This document shows, piece after piece, positions 49,001-61,400 of a stretch of DNA of 64,000 bases. The stretch is taken from positions 992,001 to 1,056,000 of the forward strand of contig OY979722.1 in NCBI GenBank assembly GCA_963855995.1, written 5' to 3'. Position numbers and translations under genes: made by a program. Position 1 is the stretch's first letter, and each line of letters starts with the position of its first letter. This DNA comes from Muricea muricata. Its lineage: Eukaryota > Cnidaria > Anthozoa > Malacalcyonacea > Plexauridae. Under the pieces are notes generated by a model. The model was not told the origin of the DNA, searched no databases, and saw only the letters and a list, made by a program, of their open reading frames with translations.

Positions 49001-52000
49001 AGAACAACATCGCTATTCAAGTTTTTCTTCAAAGGCGGACTGACGGAGATGGCAATTACGTTAGAAGCTAATGCTCCCCTTGTAGAACTGGAAAAAAACA
49101 AACAAAAATAAGTGCTACATTGGATATTGAACTAACGTTGCCACTGTTGGTAGTGCAGTGAAAAGTACATGAAAGATATAGGTTCTTTCACTACGTGAAA
49201 TAATGTAAGCAAAATTCAATGTTTTAAGTACCAACCCACCCAGATGGTGGAGGAATCTATGTTTTGTGTGCATAGGACTGTTCTAAACTGTTCTCCCAAG
49301 AGGTCTAGCAAAAGTTATTTTTTGTAAATGTTTCTTAATATCACCGCTAGCAAAGGAGGTGTTCGTTACTACCTGTTTTTCAAACTTGCGTTTCTCAGCA
49401 CTGAGTGTGGGCGATATTTTAGCAAATGGAGGTTGAACGGACCAGATCCTTGACGAAACAATACAAACCAAAGTAAGTAACAAAGACAGAACAATACAAA
49501 AACAGTGAAACTGATAGAAAATATAATTAAGAACTGCTATGCAAGTTTGTTGGAAATAATACTATTGTAAATCTTTAGTAAGATGTTCCACACGTCGTCA
49601 TCCTTTTGCGAAAAGACGCTCTGCCGAAAGTCCTGGCCTTGCGGCGAAGCTAAATACAAATAAAATAAGATGTGTTCACCTTGTATCGCTTCATTCAAAC
49701 TAGAAGGCAGAAACACGACTTCATTGATCTTATCTTCATAATCCATGCTCGTTCCACTGTCTTGGATGTCCAGACCAAAAAACGTGAATGTACGATTATG
49801 AACCTGAGTTGGATCCACATGTTCAATCCGTAAAGCTAGTTTGGATGAAAAAACCCGCTCAATTTCGAACAGTAACCGAGACACACTGAGAACTATTGCA
49901 CTTACCAAAACTACTAGAATTTAAACTTAGTGAATCGTTTGTTCCAAAATATTTGCCAAGTTCTGCAACGGCCTGTTCGACGTTGTTAAGTAAAAACTCT
50001 GGAGTCTTCTTCTTTTCCTATACAAACAAACAGTTCGAGTTGTCAGTGGTTTGTTTTCCTACCATTGGTTTTCTACGTTCGAAAGAAGTAAAGGATTTAA
50101 CTATTGAGTAATCTTCAAGTTAGGAATGACTCAATCAAAACGTTTGTTTCTATTTCACTCGTTGGCATCTATCAGAATGGGAAAATTTTCCCCGAAATTT
50201 GTCGACAGGTTGGACTGGGATTTTCCTCTAACAAACCTTTGAGGATGGTCTGGTCATCAAAGACATGCATTCTTGGATATTTAACACCCCCCCCCCCCTC
50301 TTACCTCCTCTTTCTCCACAGTGCCTATAAACAAAACATGTGTATCGTATAGCTGCATTTATACCTTTTTAAAAACGCTCCATGTTGAATCAGAACTATT
50401 CAGAAGATTTTCAGCAATATTGAGCACAAACTGAAAACAAAGACAACCAATTTGTTTGTTGTTAACAAGCATCTTACCCCAAATGGGCTACCAGTGCGGC
50501 AATTTAGTCCCGCCATGCAAATCTCAAATTAATATCATTATTCATCTCTTTAGAAATTGTTTTCACAGTTAGTAAGCACGGAATTTTTTGCATAGCACGA
50601 CTAAACCATCAGGTTAGGCCATGGCTAAAGGGGATGGACGAGAGCTGGGTTTTCATGATGGCGGATGTTTTTTAAAATTTTTAAAACGAGAACAAATCAA
50701 CAACCAGACGTTTATAGCATTACTAAATTGGAATTAGGTTCAGGGTAAGGTTAGGGTGAGCCTGGGGAATGATATAAATGTTAGGTTGTTGATTCGTGCT
50801 CGTTTTAAGAATCTTGAAAAACAGCCGCCATCTTGAAAACCTACCTCTCGTCTATCCCCTCTAGCCATGACCCCATCAGGTTGGCTACGTTACTGTCTTA
50901 AATACCCCCTGTTAACGACATACCCTTCTCTATCCCTACCGCAGGTTACAATCCCATTCACCATGCAAATTCAAACAAAAAGCTATACACTAAAGTTCAT
51001 ACCTGGCCAACACGTTTGCTTTCAGCTTTGGTCTTTGTATCAATTGCATTTTTCTGCACGATTTTCTCAAATATAAACAGCGATATATTTAGTTCAGCAG
51101 CGCTCAAGCCTTTGGATGTAGTTATGTTTGAAAGCCTTTTGAGGATTCTTCCCGAATTATTCTTGGTCACGTTAACTTGCGAAAGATCCTGGAGCTGTGC
51201 GAATATGAAACAGTGGTAATATAGTTAAAATGCATATGACACAAAGTTTTATATTTTAGAATTACAGACTTCTTTCTGCGGTGATTATCCTAGAGTAATT
51301 TATTTTTTAAAAAACATGATGCCAAGGGAATTATTTGAATGTTTTAATACGTGGCCGTGAGGAAAAAAACTGTACTATGACTGGGAACGAAATTTCACCA
51401 AAATGACGTCACTGATGAGATGTATTTTATGTTCATTGGCTCAATTTAACTCAGGGTAAAACCACCAACGTCATTATGACGTCATTTTGGTGCAAACTCT
51501 TTCCCATGCATGGCACAGTTTTGGCCTTACGGTCATGTATTAAAACGTTTAAACAGTCCCCTTAGCATCATCTTTTTGAAAAATTAATTGCACCACGATA
51601 ATCACCGCACAATGTCTTGTATGTTTTTAAAATATAAAATTTCGTGTCATATGCACTTTAATAGTACATGTGAATTTCGAATAAATTTTGTTCAGCGGAG
51701 ACGAGTGTGATGTGGTGTTGAAATCACAGTGATAAATTAATTCTTGACTTATTTTTAAATCATAATAAGGCTATCCTTTTTAGAGTTATCTTTTTAGGGC
51801 CATCTCTGCCTGAAGAAGAACCTTAAAGAAAAACAGTCCAGAAGTAAGAGTATTTTGTAGCATATAAAAATGTCAGTTCAGATTTTATCTTGTAGTAACA
51901 TAAGACCAGTGAGTAATAGGCAGAGTGTACCTCTGAGAAGCAGTGTGTAGCCAGTCCGACGATTTAGTCTCACTATGCAAACTATCATCATTCATTTCTT

Positions 52001-55000
52001 TAGAAATTGACTACCATTAAAAGTCAATGAACACGAAAATATTTAAATAGCGGGACTAAATCGACGGACGCCACTGTTAAGGACAGACCAGGGGCGAGCC
52101 GTTCAAGCTTGGATTCAAGTCTCCAGAGCGTTTTCATGTACAGAACATTTCTTTTTTTTCCCAGACAAACCTGCTTTGTCTTGTTACTTTGTGCAGAACT
52201 TGGTGTAGTAGCATAGGTCGAAGTTCTTCTGGCCCACATTGGTGCGACGGTGGGTATCAAATTTTTGGTGGATGTCATGTTTGGATAGTTACAGGAATGA
52301 AAGATCTTTTGTGGACATGTCTCAGGCGTTGAAATATTTGAAGATTTGTTAGCAGACCAGGAATCGTTTGCTCTAATTATCCATTTTAAATCTAAAATTA
52401 TATATATATATATATAACCGGGCGTTATACTAAACCATTTCGTACACAAAATCGTAATTACTTTCATGTACACACACAGTATGATGTTTTTTTTCGCCTG
52501 GAGGTGAAATAGACTCTATTGGACACTGAGCATACAGACGTTCAACATCTCATTAATTATGCGTACCCTTGGCTTAGCCATTGCGCTAAAAAGAGGCATT
52601 CTCCCCCTGAAAATAGTCATCATGGATATTAAAAATGGCCAGGGGGGAGAATGCCTCTTCTTAGCGCACTGGCTAAGCTCTGAGAAGTTGAACCTCTGTA
52701 TTCTCTGTGTCATAGATCTACACCTACCATAGATCGCATACAACATGGTGCTCCCATTTTGTCCACCGCATGCTATGTTCTCGTTTGCGAAACATCGTAA
52801 CGAGCACATCGTCTTATTAACCAGCTCCATGCCATCCAGGAAATCCACGCATGCGCACAGTTTGACGTGAAGTACAGCGTAATGGTAACCGCATTCTTTA
52901 CAATTATACTTGCAGTCAGCCGGTGTAACACTGTAGTCTGGCAGTATGCTGTAATTAAATACTTTTGTGCTGCTGTAACAGCCGAGATCATCTAAAATGA
53001 AAGGAATCCAATTCGTTGATTACTTAGATGCAACAAAATTACGATAACTGTGTCCTAAAATGCGGCAATCTCGCGTGTTAGTGTTTTAAACCTTCCTCCT
53101 TAAACGCTGATATTACGTTGTGAGTCTCATGTCAACCATATTTTGATGTTGAAAGAACGCTGAGATTACAACTGAAATCGACATGATTTAATCGACTGTG
53201 AATGCCCTTTTCAAGATTGCTAATGTGTTTTACAAACTATCAAGGACCTGAACTTATTGAAGTTTACAAAAGCTACTGAAGTACATACCATTTGTATATT
53301 CAGCAGGAGGCTGCAATCTGTTTTCGCTTTTTCCTACACAAGAAAAAAGAATTTGAAAAAATAAATTTCGTGGAAAATTCGCTCGCTTTTGAGTTTTCTA
53401 TTTTCAGAGAAAGGAAAACCAGAGACAAACCCTTGGAAGCACAGAGGAGATCAATTCAACTCACATGAAACACAAGTTCAGTCCTGACTGGGTATAGGTC
53501 ATTTACCGCACAAAAGCAAGTTGTGTGATAAGCTTTGATCCTTACCATTAATCAAGACGACTCCATTAATCACATAACTGTTTCCAGGTTTCGCCGGCGA
53601 GGTGTGGAGGAGGGGGTTAGGAACGGTACCATTAATTGTTCCGTTGATTACGATAACTCCCCCGGACCCATATTCTGCTTTACACGAACTATCCACTGAC
53701 CCTCCTCTGGAAACTAGACTGGCGTTAGCAGTTAGGATAACCTGTATACAAAAAAATGTTTAAAAACCTTAACCAAGTAATGTCCTCAGTCAATCTCATC
53801 AGATCTCGCCCGCGTCGGACTAGTGGATGGAAACTAAGCACAATTATCTTTTTTTCAACTCTTTCTCAGTCGATCCAGTCATTATTAGAAAGCTAAACTA
53901 AACTAAACTAAGTTTATTTATACTGGATATCTCTATCAGTTTTAAATGCTCTTCCTAGAGATCCAGCAAGGATCATCTCTTATTGATCCAGTGTTACTAC
54001 AGGAGGAAACCTGAACTAAGCCAACTTTATAATAAATAGCTCTGTCAGTTCTAAACTGTTCTTCCTAGAGGTCCAGTAAGGATCATCTCTTATTGATCCA
54101 GTTTCACTACAGAAAGAAACCTAAGCTAAACAAACTTTATTTGTACTGAATAACTCTATCAGTTCTAAAGTGCTCTTCCTTGAGGTCCACTAAGAATCAT
54201 CTCTTATTGATCCAGTGTTACCACAGGAGGAAACCTAAACTAAACTAACTTTATTTATACTGAATAGCTTTATCAGTTCTAAACTGTTCTTCCTACAGTA
54301 GAGCTCCAGAAAGGGTCATCTTTTCATGATCCATATCAATTCCAAACTGTAAAAAAACATACATCTTTAGCCCTGATGATGATGGTTCCACCACTTCCGC
54401 CATTGACGCAACTGCCATCCATCAAATTATATGCATTGGTGGAAATATTTGAATCTAGAATAAAGAATAAGATAATTACAAAAAAAACCCAGGTCGATGG
54501 TCATTAAGTTCGAACTATTCCGCCTTTCCCTGCCTCAGGATAAAATAATAATTGTGTATAATTTCTTCATCTCACCTATGGTAATAGACTTCTTACTCGA
54601 AATCATAAGAGCACCGCCTCCGCAAGAAAAGCCTCGCCCACTAATGCGACCACCTGAAAATATAGAGATCATTTATTAACATTGACAGGGTATGAATAAA
54701 ACATCTGTGAATTCCTCCATTCCTCATCACTATGTTTTCACTGTGCGTTAGTAAAATTTCATAACCTGAACTTCCGCCAATCAATGCAACGTCGGAATTA
54801 TCAGCTGCATAACGCCAGCCGTATTTCACATCGTTTTTGTCTCTTTCAAAACGCCGTCCCATACCACCATGTCCCGCGCCCCCATGACACGGTCCACCAC
54901 CGGGCCCATTACCTTGAAAGACAAATCATAAAAGTTAGTGAAAGTAATTGAAAAAGTGCAACTTAACTATAAGTGGATCCAATCACGAGCAGAAGGCCTA

Positions 55001-57979
55001 GATCTCCAACTGAAACTTTGTGACCGTATTTAGTGCAGAGAATTATATATCTATCAAAAATTTAGCAGCAAAGTAAAGTATACTGTATTTACAGAGAAAT
55101 CTAGTAATCTTAATCAAATGGATTTCTATTGACATGCAAAAAGCGTAAGTCCTTCTACGTGTTGTTTCGATCACTTGGTACATATTGAGAGCCAGGGGCC
55201 GGTTGTATATAAAAGGCGTTTAGCTTAAACGGTGGATAAGTCGAAAATATCGAGCAAGCGTATGAACTATTGACTGAAAGCAAACTAAACTTTTCGGTCA
55301 GAACATAAGAACTACGCATAGAACCACATATTTGGTTGATGAAATTTAAGTTCAAGTATTTACAAGATGACTAGGAGCGCTTTTAAATTTTTGCTTATCC
55401 ACCGTTTAAGCTAAACGCCTTTTATACAACCTACCCCAGTTGTTCAAAAGCATGCCAGCTTAACTTTGGGTTAATGTAAAATTCAAAGGAAATCTCCTGG
55501 CAGCTTGTTTTGCAAACCTAAAAATATGTCTTCAGAAATCTTGTCTGGATTAATAGTAGCATGGTAGTAGTTTTGATTTCTGAAGTTTTGAAAAAAATGG
55601 AGGTGTGGAAATACAGAAGAAACACAAAAACTAAAAGTGTGGGTTAAGCTTTTACTCGGCGTTGGAGCCAAGTCTTGGAAAAACAAAGTGTTTTTGAAAC
55701 CATGTGTCTTACCGTAAGTCTTTCCCACGCTGTCATTACGTGAACAGAAGCCACCTAGCCACATGTCACTGCGATTTCGTTCAGGCGACCAATCGAGGTT
55801 CAATGGAGATGAAATGGAAATACTCTCATTGCTCTCGATTGCGAGAGAATGTCTTCCAAAGATGCTGACGGGCGACGATTTGTTAATAATCAATGGTTCT
55901 TTAAATATGATCGTACATACGCCATATTTGTAAGGCCCATGATTGTACGAACTGTCTGGGAACGTTTTCATTGACACTGTACCGTCAACACACCGCTTTC
56001 CCCGCTCTTTCCAACAACATGCGGTAGTGTTGATCCTGAATGTTATTTTCTTGATTGTTTTGTCTAGAGAATATTTTAAAGCAGCTTGGAATGGAAACCT
56101 GCTATTTTCTATGATGACCTGGAGGGTTCTTATTGGCAGATGCCACAGATACACTCAATGTTTGGGCAGCAACAGAAACGTTCATTCTTTTGTTTTTGCG
56201 TTGTATATGCTTTGTTTTTAGTTTATTTCCAATGTGCAAAACGTCCTGTTGTTGAATGCCAAAAAGAGCTTCTATCTACCCCCATGGAATTTTATCCCTT
56301 GGGGATGCAGAAAAGATTTCATGTCTCCTAAAGCATTTCTAGCTAACTTAAGCATGTGACAAAAGTCTATATTGTTAAGATATAAATTTCATCTAACTCA
56401 AGCATCCACCCTACTGCTGAAGCAACATAACACAAATGTTATAAATCTATGTGCAAGCTATATCCTGAGAGCTATCTTCTTCATAATCAAGTTAGTTTGG
56501 TTGGGGAAAATAAAGTGACAAAAATTGACACGAAGTCAAAGATATCATATAGTAGGAAAGATGAGTTGATATTAATTAAATTTTAAAGACATCACAAAGA
56601 CATGTTTAATAGTTTGAATTTTTAAAATATTACTTTTTTCACCTGCAGATGTCACTCAAATCTATATCAGTAATTGAAAAGGACGAACTGCATATTAAAC
56701 ATATATATACATTGAACTTATACAATCACGTAACATACAGTAAAGTGTCAGATGAAAACTCAAAAATCAAGCAAGAATGAACAGATCTTCTCTTGTAGTA
56801 AGAAAGACGGCAAAATTTGTGCAAACATTTACACCAAACTCATAAAAGATTTGGACAGGTCTCAAGAAAAAACAAACACCAAATGCCGGTTTTGATTTGT
56901 TTGTGCTAAGCGGGAGGAATAGAATCTTGAGATAATTTATAATGCAATTTATAAACATGCGGTTTGAAAACAATAAGGTATAGAAACATGTTGAAATAGA
57001 CTTAAAACTAGCACATATATCATATCCCTTGATATATATTTCTGTTTCATCTCGTTTGAGCGTGACATTCCGTATTTGCTATTTATTTAAACGTTTGTTC
57101 TGCACATCAATTAATGTATACAATACGGCGCATGTCAAATGACCACACAGCGTTCAATATTTTCTTTGCATGTTTGCCTTTGACGACCAGACGTTTCATA
57201 GTTTTTACTCTTCGAAAATGAGCTCTGAACTCCTTTCTTCATAAAAAAGCTTTTTAAACTCTTCCTTTTTTGTTGTTGAAGATTGATGGAGCAACGTTTT
57301 TAAGCCTGGGCGAACTAACAACATTGACTGAACAGGAAAAGACATTAATACTCCATTCGGGATTTTCGCCACATTAGTTTGTTTAAACTGTAAGTGACGA
57401 TAGATGCTTCGACTGCCAGACAGTGACGAAATGAAATTTGCTGAAAAATGTTTTTAGAATTAATGAAGAATTGTATACAATTCAGTCTTAGACAAACGAT
57501 ACACGGTGTTTCTAAGGATAGGTGTTTTCATCCATTATTCGTAACAGAAAGGTATTTCGTTATAAATATGAAATCGGTGTTTCAAAATTTTAACAATGTC
57601 GATGGCCCTTCATCTAGACTTCCTTGTTTAATACTCTTTTTATCTAAGACTCTGTTTATCTGAATACTGACTTACTTTGTCGTCCAGTAATCGGCTCAAA
57701 AGTGAACGTAATCAGAGCTACTACCTGTCAAGGAAAATAAAGCAAATTAACAAGCGTAAAAGTTGGATGACTTACAACTTCTAAGAGATCAATTCTAACT
57801 GCTGGAACAGACATCTTAAAATACGCAGTTCACTTTTCTCTGATCACCTTTCAAATAAACCTATAGTTATGCTTTATGTCGCTGCAGAAAACTGGCGTTC
57901 AGGAGATAAGCGTTATTATGAACATCCATACAAGCCATACACATAAACTTACCTTAAAAAGTAAAACCAAGCGAAGCAT
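46078..57979 (-). CDS. Adhesion GPCR with Gly-rich N-terminus, WSC domain, GAIN/GPS and 7TM; about 1152 aa, 29 exons
   Basis: Exons: 57953-57979, 57676-57724, 55713-56153, 54766-54912, 54576-54653, 54363-54454, 53546-53741, 53289-53333, 52728-52991, 52171-52391, 51003-51194, 50365-50430, 49906-50017, 49680-49835, 49563-49649, 49373-49448, 48982-49087, 48572-48597, 48390-48510, 48177-48280, 47828-47930, 47496-47646, 47355-47421, 47177-47243, 46781-46878, 46583-46709, 46438-46479, 46271-46348, 46078-46197; every junction is in phase. Signal peptide MLRLVLLFKVVALITFTF. Then ~340 residues with Gly-rich turns (GGSGGTIIIRAKD, GSGGVIVINGTING) resembling a beta-helix. The WSC domain has eight or more Cys (GCYSSTK, CACVDF, ACGGQNGSTMLYAIY). 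Next come a Ser/Thr-rich linker and a GAIN-like region, then the GPS with RCNHFTNFAVL, keeping the His-x-Thr cleavage triad. Family-B2 7TM marks: YLYTAAIFWMGIEGVHLY, CWLSTEKGLIWAFLAPV, LPILGLTWSFGILAVNS, SFQGFFIFLFHCVF. Closest in style to ADGRD/ADGRL receptors; ligand unknown. Confidence 0.85.
50492..50630. mobile_element. Diverged relative of the hAT-like MITE family
   Basis: Starts CAGTGCGGCAATTTAGTCCC, includes ATTCATCTCTTTAGAAATTG, and ends near GCATAGCACGACTAAACCAT. The order matches the MITEs at 22788, 23071 and 51941, but the right terminal repeat is degraded and no target duplication was identified. Confidence 0.5.
51223..51663. mobile_element. Fold-back element, about 440 bp
   Basis: Terminal inverted repeats AGTTAAAATGCATATGACAC and GTGTCATATGCACTTTAAT. 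Inner matches include GCGGTGATTATC/GATAATCACCGC and AACGTTTAAACAGTCCCCTT against its counterpart near 51323. The centre has two ACGTCA/TGACGT motifs. It sits in the aGPCR intron between the exons at 51003 and 52171. Non-coding. Confidence 0.75.
51941..52076. mobile_element. hAT-like MITE, second subfamily
   Basis: Ends CAGTGTGTAGCCAGTCCGAC (then GATTTAGTC) and GACTAAATCGACGGACGCCACTG. The outer ends match the CAGTGGCG family. Flanking 8-mers CTGAGAAG and TTAAGGAC do not match, so the target duplication is lost or the ends have drifted. Confidence 0.6.
52572..52678. repeat. Fold-back element, 107 bp
   Basis: GCTTAGCCATTGCGCTAAAA then AGAGGCATTCTCCCCCT pairs with AGAATGCCTCTTCTTAGCGC then ACTGGCTAAGC. 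The loop is about 35 bp. Immediately next to the WSC exon on its donor side. Confidence 0.75.
53885..54335. repeat. Tandem repeat, about 4 units of ~115-120 bp
   Basis: Units share AACTTTATTTATACTGAATA, CTCTATCAGTTCTAAACTGT, TCTTCCTAGAGGTCCAGTAA and GGATCATCTCTTATTGATCC followed by AGTGTTACTACAGGAGGAAA. They fill most of one aGPCR intron. Single degraded pieces occur elsewhere in the window (near 31415 and 49266), so the unit is also dispersed. Confidence 0.85.
55192..55439. mobile_element. MITE with CAGGGGCCGG-type ends, about 248 bp
   Basis: Left end CCAGGGGCCGGTTGTATATA then AAAGGCGTTTAGCTTAAACG. Right end CGTTTAAGCTAAACGCCTTT then TATACAACCTACCCCAG. Long, nearly perfect terminal inverted repeats around a non-coding core, in the aGPCR intron between exons 3 and 4. 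Confidence 0.8.
56154..57675 (-). other. Large intron 2 of the aGPCR
   Basis: About 1.5 kb, AT-rich. Minor open frames at 56767-56973 and 57448-57663 have no splice support in phase. Nothing else recognised. Confidence 0.45.
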
Positions 57980-58406
57980 TTCGAAGAGCTCTTGAAACTT
58001 AGGTAACAAGCGACAACCAGAAGAGAAATGTAGCAATTAGAAGAATGAATATCTGTTTTAACCAAAGCGAACTCGCCGTTCTCCGCCAAGGTATATTAAG
58101 TAATGTCTTTACTGGCAGGAGGTTGCCACAGCTTGCTAAAGTCACGCAGTCGCTGTTTGCTTACTTTATTGACTTTCATCACACGTAATTTGATCAAACA
58201 ATTTGGAACAAGATTGAAGCTGATTAAAACTAAATTTTTTCGTCATCAGCTTTGCCTTTTACGGAACATGCATGCCACTTCTATGCCAGCAAGATATTTT
58301 TTTAACACAGCATAAATTATGTAAAATGATTAAGAATGTTTTATTATGAATCTATGCATAGGTAATTTTTATCTATTTTCATTAAAAAACTGTAAGTTCA
58401 CTTAGG
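57980..58406. promoter_or_regulatory. aGPCR upstream region overlapping FCSK 3' UTR
   Basis: Only 427 bp separate the FCSK stop codon from the aGPCR start codon on the same strand. A minus-strand AATAAA (plus-strand TTTATT, 58340-58345) 62 bp past the FCSK stop is a good FCSK polyadenylation candidate. The rest must contain the aGPCR promoter and 5' UTR unless a non-coding exon lies farther upstream. Confidence 0.5.
58340..58345 (-). terminator. Polyadenylation signal of FCSK
   Basis: AATAAA on the minus strand, 62 bp downstream of the stop codon at 58407-58409. Confidence 0.5.
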
Positions 58407-61400
58407 TTACTCTGTCTGCACGGTCAATCCTTCTTCATCCAACTCACATTTGTATAGTTGTTCACTTCGGTTGCCCTAGTTGAAAAGAGCACATTAAATT
58501 ACAAAACCAGGTTGCACTAGAAAGAAGAGTATCTCGACAGTACCTGTAACTTTTACTCACCCCAAGTGTTTTTATCAGTTCTGGTACTTTTTCACTGAAT
58601 TTTGCTTCCTTGGTGATGGCGTATAGAAATCCGCCTCCTCCGGCGCCGGTGAGGAGAAAACCTTGTGAGAAAAACAAACATTGAACATTTGGACAAAAAC
58701 GACCACACCCTCATTATGCCTCATCTCTGATCACACACTGTAGCTTCGATACGAGGTTCAATCGAAAGCCATTCCTAACCCACCTTACCAAAATTCTCTA
58801 CGGAAACCCCCCCCCCCCCGAATACCCAGCGAAAACCTACGTCTTTCGGTAGAGTGAATGAATAAATACGAAGGTACACTGCTGTGTACTTTCACATAAA
58901 TATCACGAGTTTGAAATGCGCATTAACAAGAAAGGCTACATCAAAACACACCATGTATATACGGTTTCAATACATTAATCAATTCTTTCACTTGCGGTGG
59001 TTCACAGCCTACAGGTAAGAAAAATATTCGTAAGCGAAAACGATGAGTATTGACGAGAATTTGCAAGCGAACGTTACTTAATCCTAATCCCGATGCCTGG
59101 ATCACAAGGGTTGCAGGAGGTGAAACGGATCGCCGATCCAAAACTCGCATAAACTTTCATCATGATTGGAAACAGGTTGAAGTTGGTGATGCAGTCAAAC
59201 GTGATCTACCTTCTTGTTCGTTCGACCGGGGCGACAGTTTCATGCATATATCAACATAAACCCACCTGGTGCAATTATTTTCTTCTGTTCCCAAGAGTTA
59301 TTTAAGCATTTTCCAATTTTCTCGATGTCACCTGCAGAAAACTCACACTTGTTAATGGCAAACGACACACATACTCCATTATTCTCAGAGATCTTTTCTC
59401 ACCCACCGATCCAAGTAAATGAATCGGGAAGCTAGTTTGTTCACGAAAACCATGTGTAATAATCATATTTCGTTCACTACTTTGGTTGTGTTTAAGTGAA
59501 CGCAAAGCCCAATCGAATTACATTCACGATTCTTACCCTCGACACAAGCTTGGGCACAATTCTTTGCATTGCTTTCAATCCAGTCCGCCGTCTTTATCAC
59601 TTCTGGTCTTCTTGTGTACCAATTACGGATTACACCCTATAGAAAATCATCGCATAGGTCACACAAAGTTTCACAAATTTATTACGATAACTTTATTATC
59701 ACCTCAATCGTTTCTAAATTCTTCTCTCAAGGCACACTAAAGAGAGTACGAGCCTGACAAAACGGATTTTTTTCTTATGATACAAAAATTCAGCTGATGA
59801 AGGTATTCTCATAAGTGAACGATGTAAAATGTTAATGAGGCAACGACTAGTCTAATGCTTTAAAAGAAATCCAGTCTTAATTCTCCGCTGTAAGACGTGA
59901 AAAACAAAGCAACTTTTACCTGTAACATATTTTTGGCCAAGCGCGGTTTCCCTGTGAAAACGAGCAAGGAATGATCCACAATGCGTTTCATTTTTTCATT
60001 GTCAATTTCCAACACTTCCGATTCCACTTTCAAGGGCAGTTTTCCTTCCGATCGGCCCAGCTTAATTCCAGGCAGCAGGCCTCCTACCTGATCCTGCCAC
60101 CCTCCACCCGTCGTCAGCATTTGCTCAAGATGTAAAACGGCGTGGATAAGCGAGTCCGTATTGTAGTTGAAGCCAGCAGCGCTGAGCAACGCAGCCATTA
60201 GGGCACCAGCGAGGATACTACTTGCACCCAAACCGGATCCTTTTGGAACATTTGACCAGGAATGGACTTCGAAACCAGCTCCATATTTTTCCTTCAGTTG
60301 CTGTTGTAAAGTCTTGGGCGACTCCAGGTCGATAATGTTTGCACAGCATACAGCCGCTTTAAGTAAAGCACCTGAAATTCACAAAATATACTAGCTGATA
60401 AACCGTGGCTAATTAACTTTACAACCAATTACACAAAAAAAAAACATTGAAGGAACGGACAACAGGGCTGGATGAGTCCTAAACTAAGTTCTACTGTGCC
60501 TAAACATTTACATCAATATATTAACAGCTAGCAAAAATCATCACAATTACAAGACAAGATTAATGCATTGCATCCCAAGCTTCCTGACACTGTTAAAAAT
60601 TGAAAATTTTAAAAACTCAAAATAGACATAGACTGCCCATGCATCAATCATCTCACAACTTAAAATGTAAAGTAGTTCATGAACTAGAATGTAAATGAAA
60701 TTAGGAAAGAGACAATTGCAATATACAAACACGTACACATGTACACATATTAGTTCAACACTGCACATTACATGTGTACACTTGTACACACATATCCATT
60801 ATTATATGATTACAACAACAGTATACAGCGCAGACACAGTTACGGACAAACAATCTATGCATCCAACGTAAAGGCCTGGAACTAGCAACTACATAGAAAT
60901 CCATTTTCCTGTCTTTAACCACTAATATATCTCATATTCCTTTATGAAATAATTGAAAGTTTGTAAACATGTTTAGTAAAGTAAATTATAAATCTATTAG
61001 AAATTTGCAAATAAGGAAAGTTATAGTTCACGAGGAGTTTAGTAGTTCTAATCCAAACCAAGAATGCTATATATTGTTATTAATTCCACAAACCTGGCGC
61101 ATTTGGTTTGGAATAATTTTGAAGATCAGATGATTTGTTGCAGGTAAGTCTGATGGCGTCTTGTCCGCTGCCGATCACCAACAGCAATTGCATTCTGAAA
61201 GAATTTTGATGAAATCACTGACAATGACAAAACACTAAACCATTTTGTATTACTTGGTGTAGACATGAATATTACTTACTCGGGAATCTTTCGGACTTTT
61301 GCCCCAATAGGTTTCTGCAGAAAAAGAAATAGCGTACATTTGATTACTATGTTCCCAGTTTTGGGTAGCGGACTAACCCAAGAGGCTATTGCTCAATTGA

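Noticed and set aside
55483..56154. 223-residue frame as a complete protein
   Set aside because: Contains aGPCR exon 3 (55713-56153) followed by intron past the GTAAGA donor.
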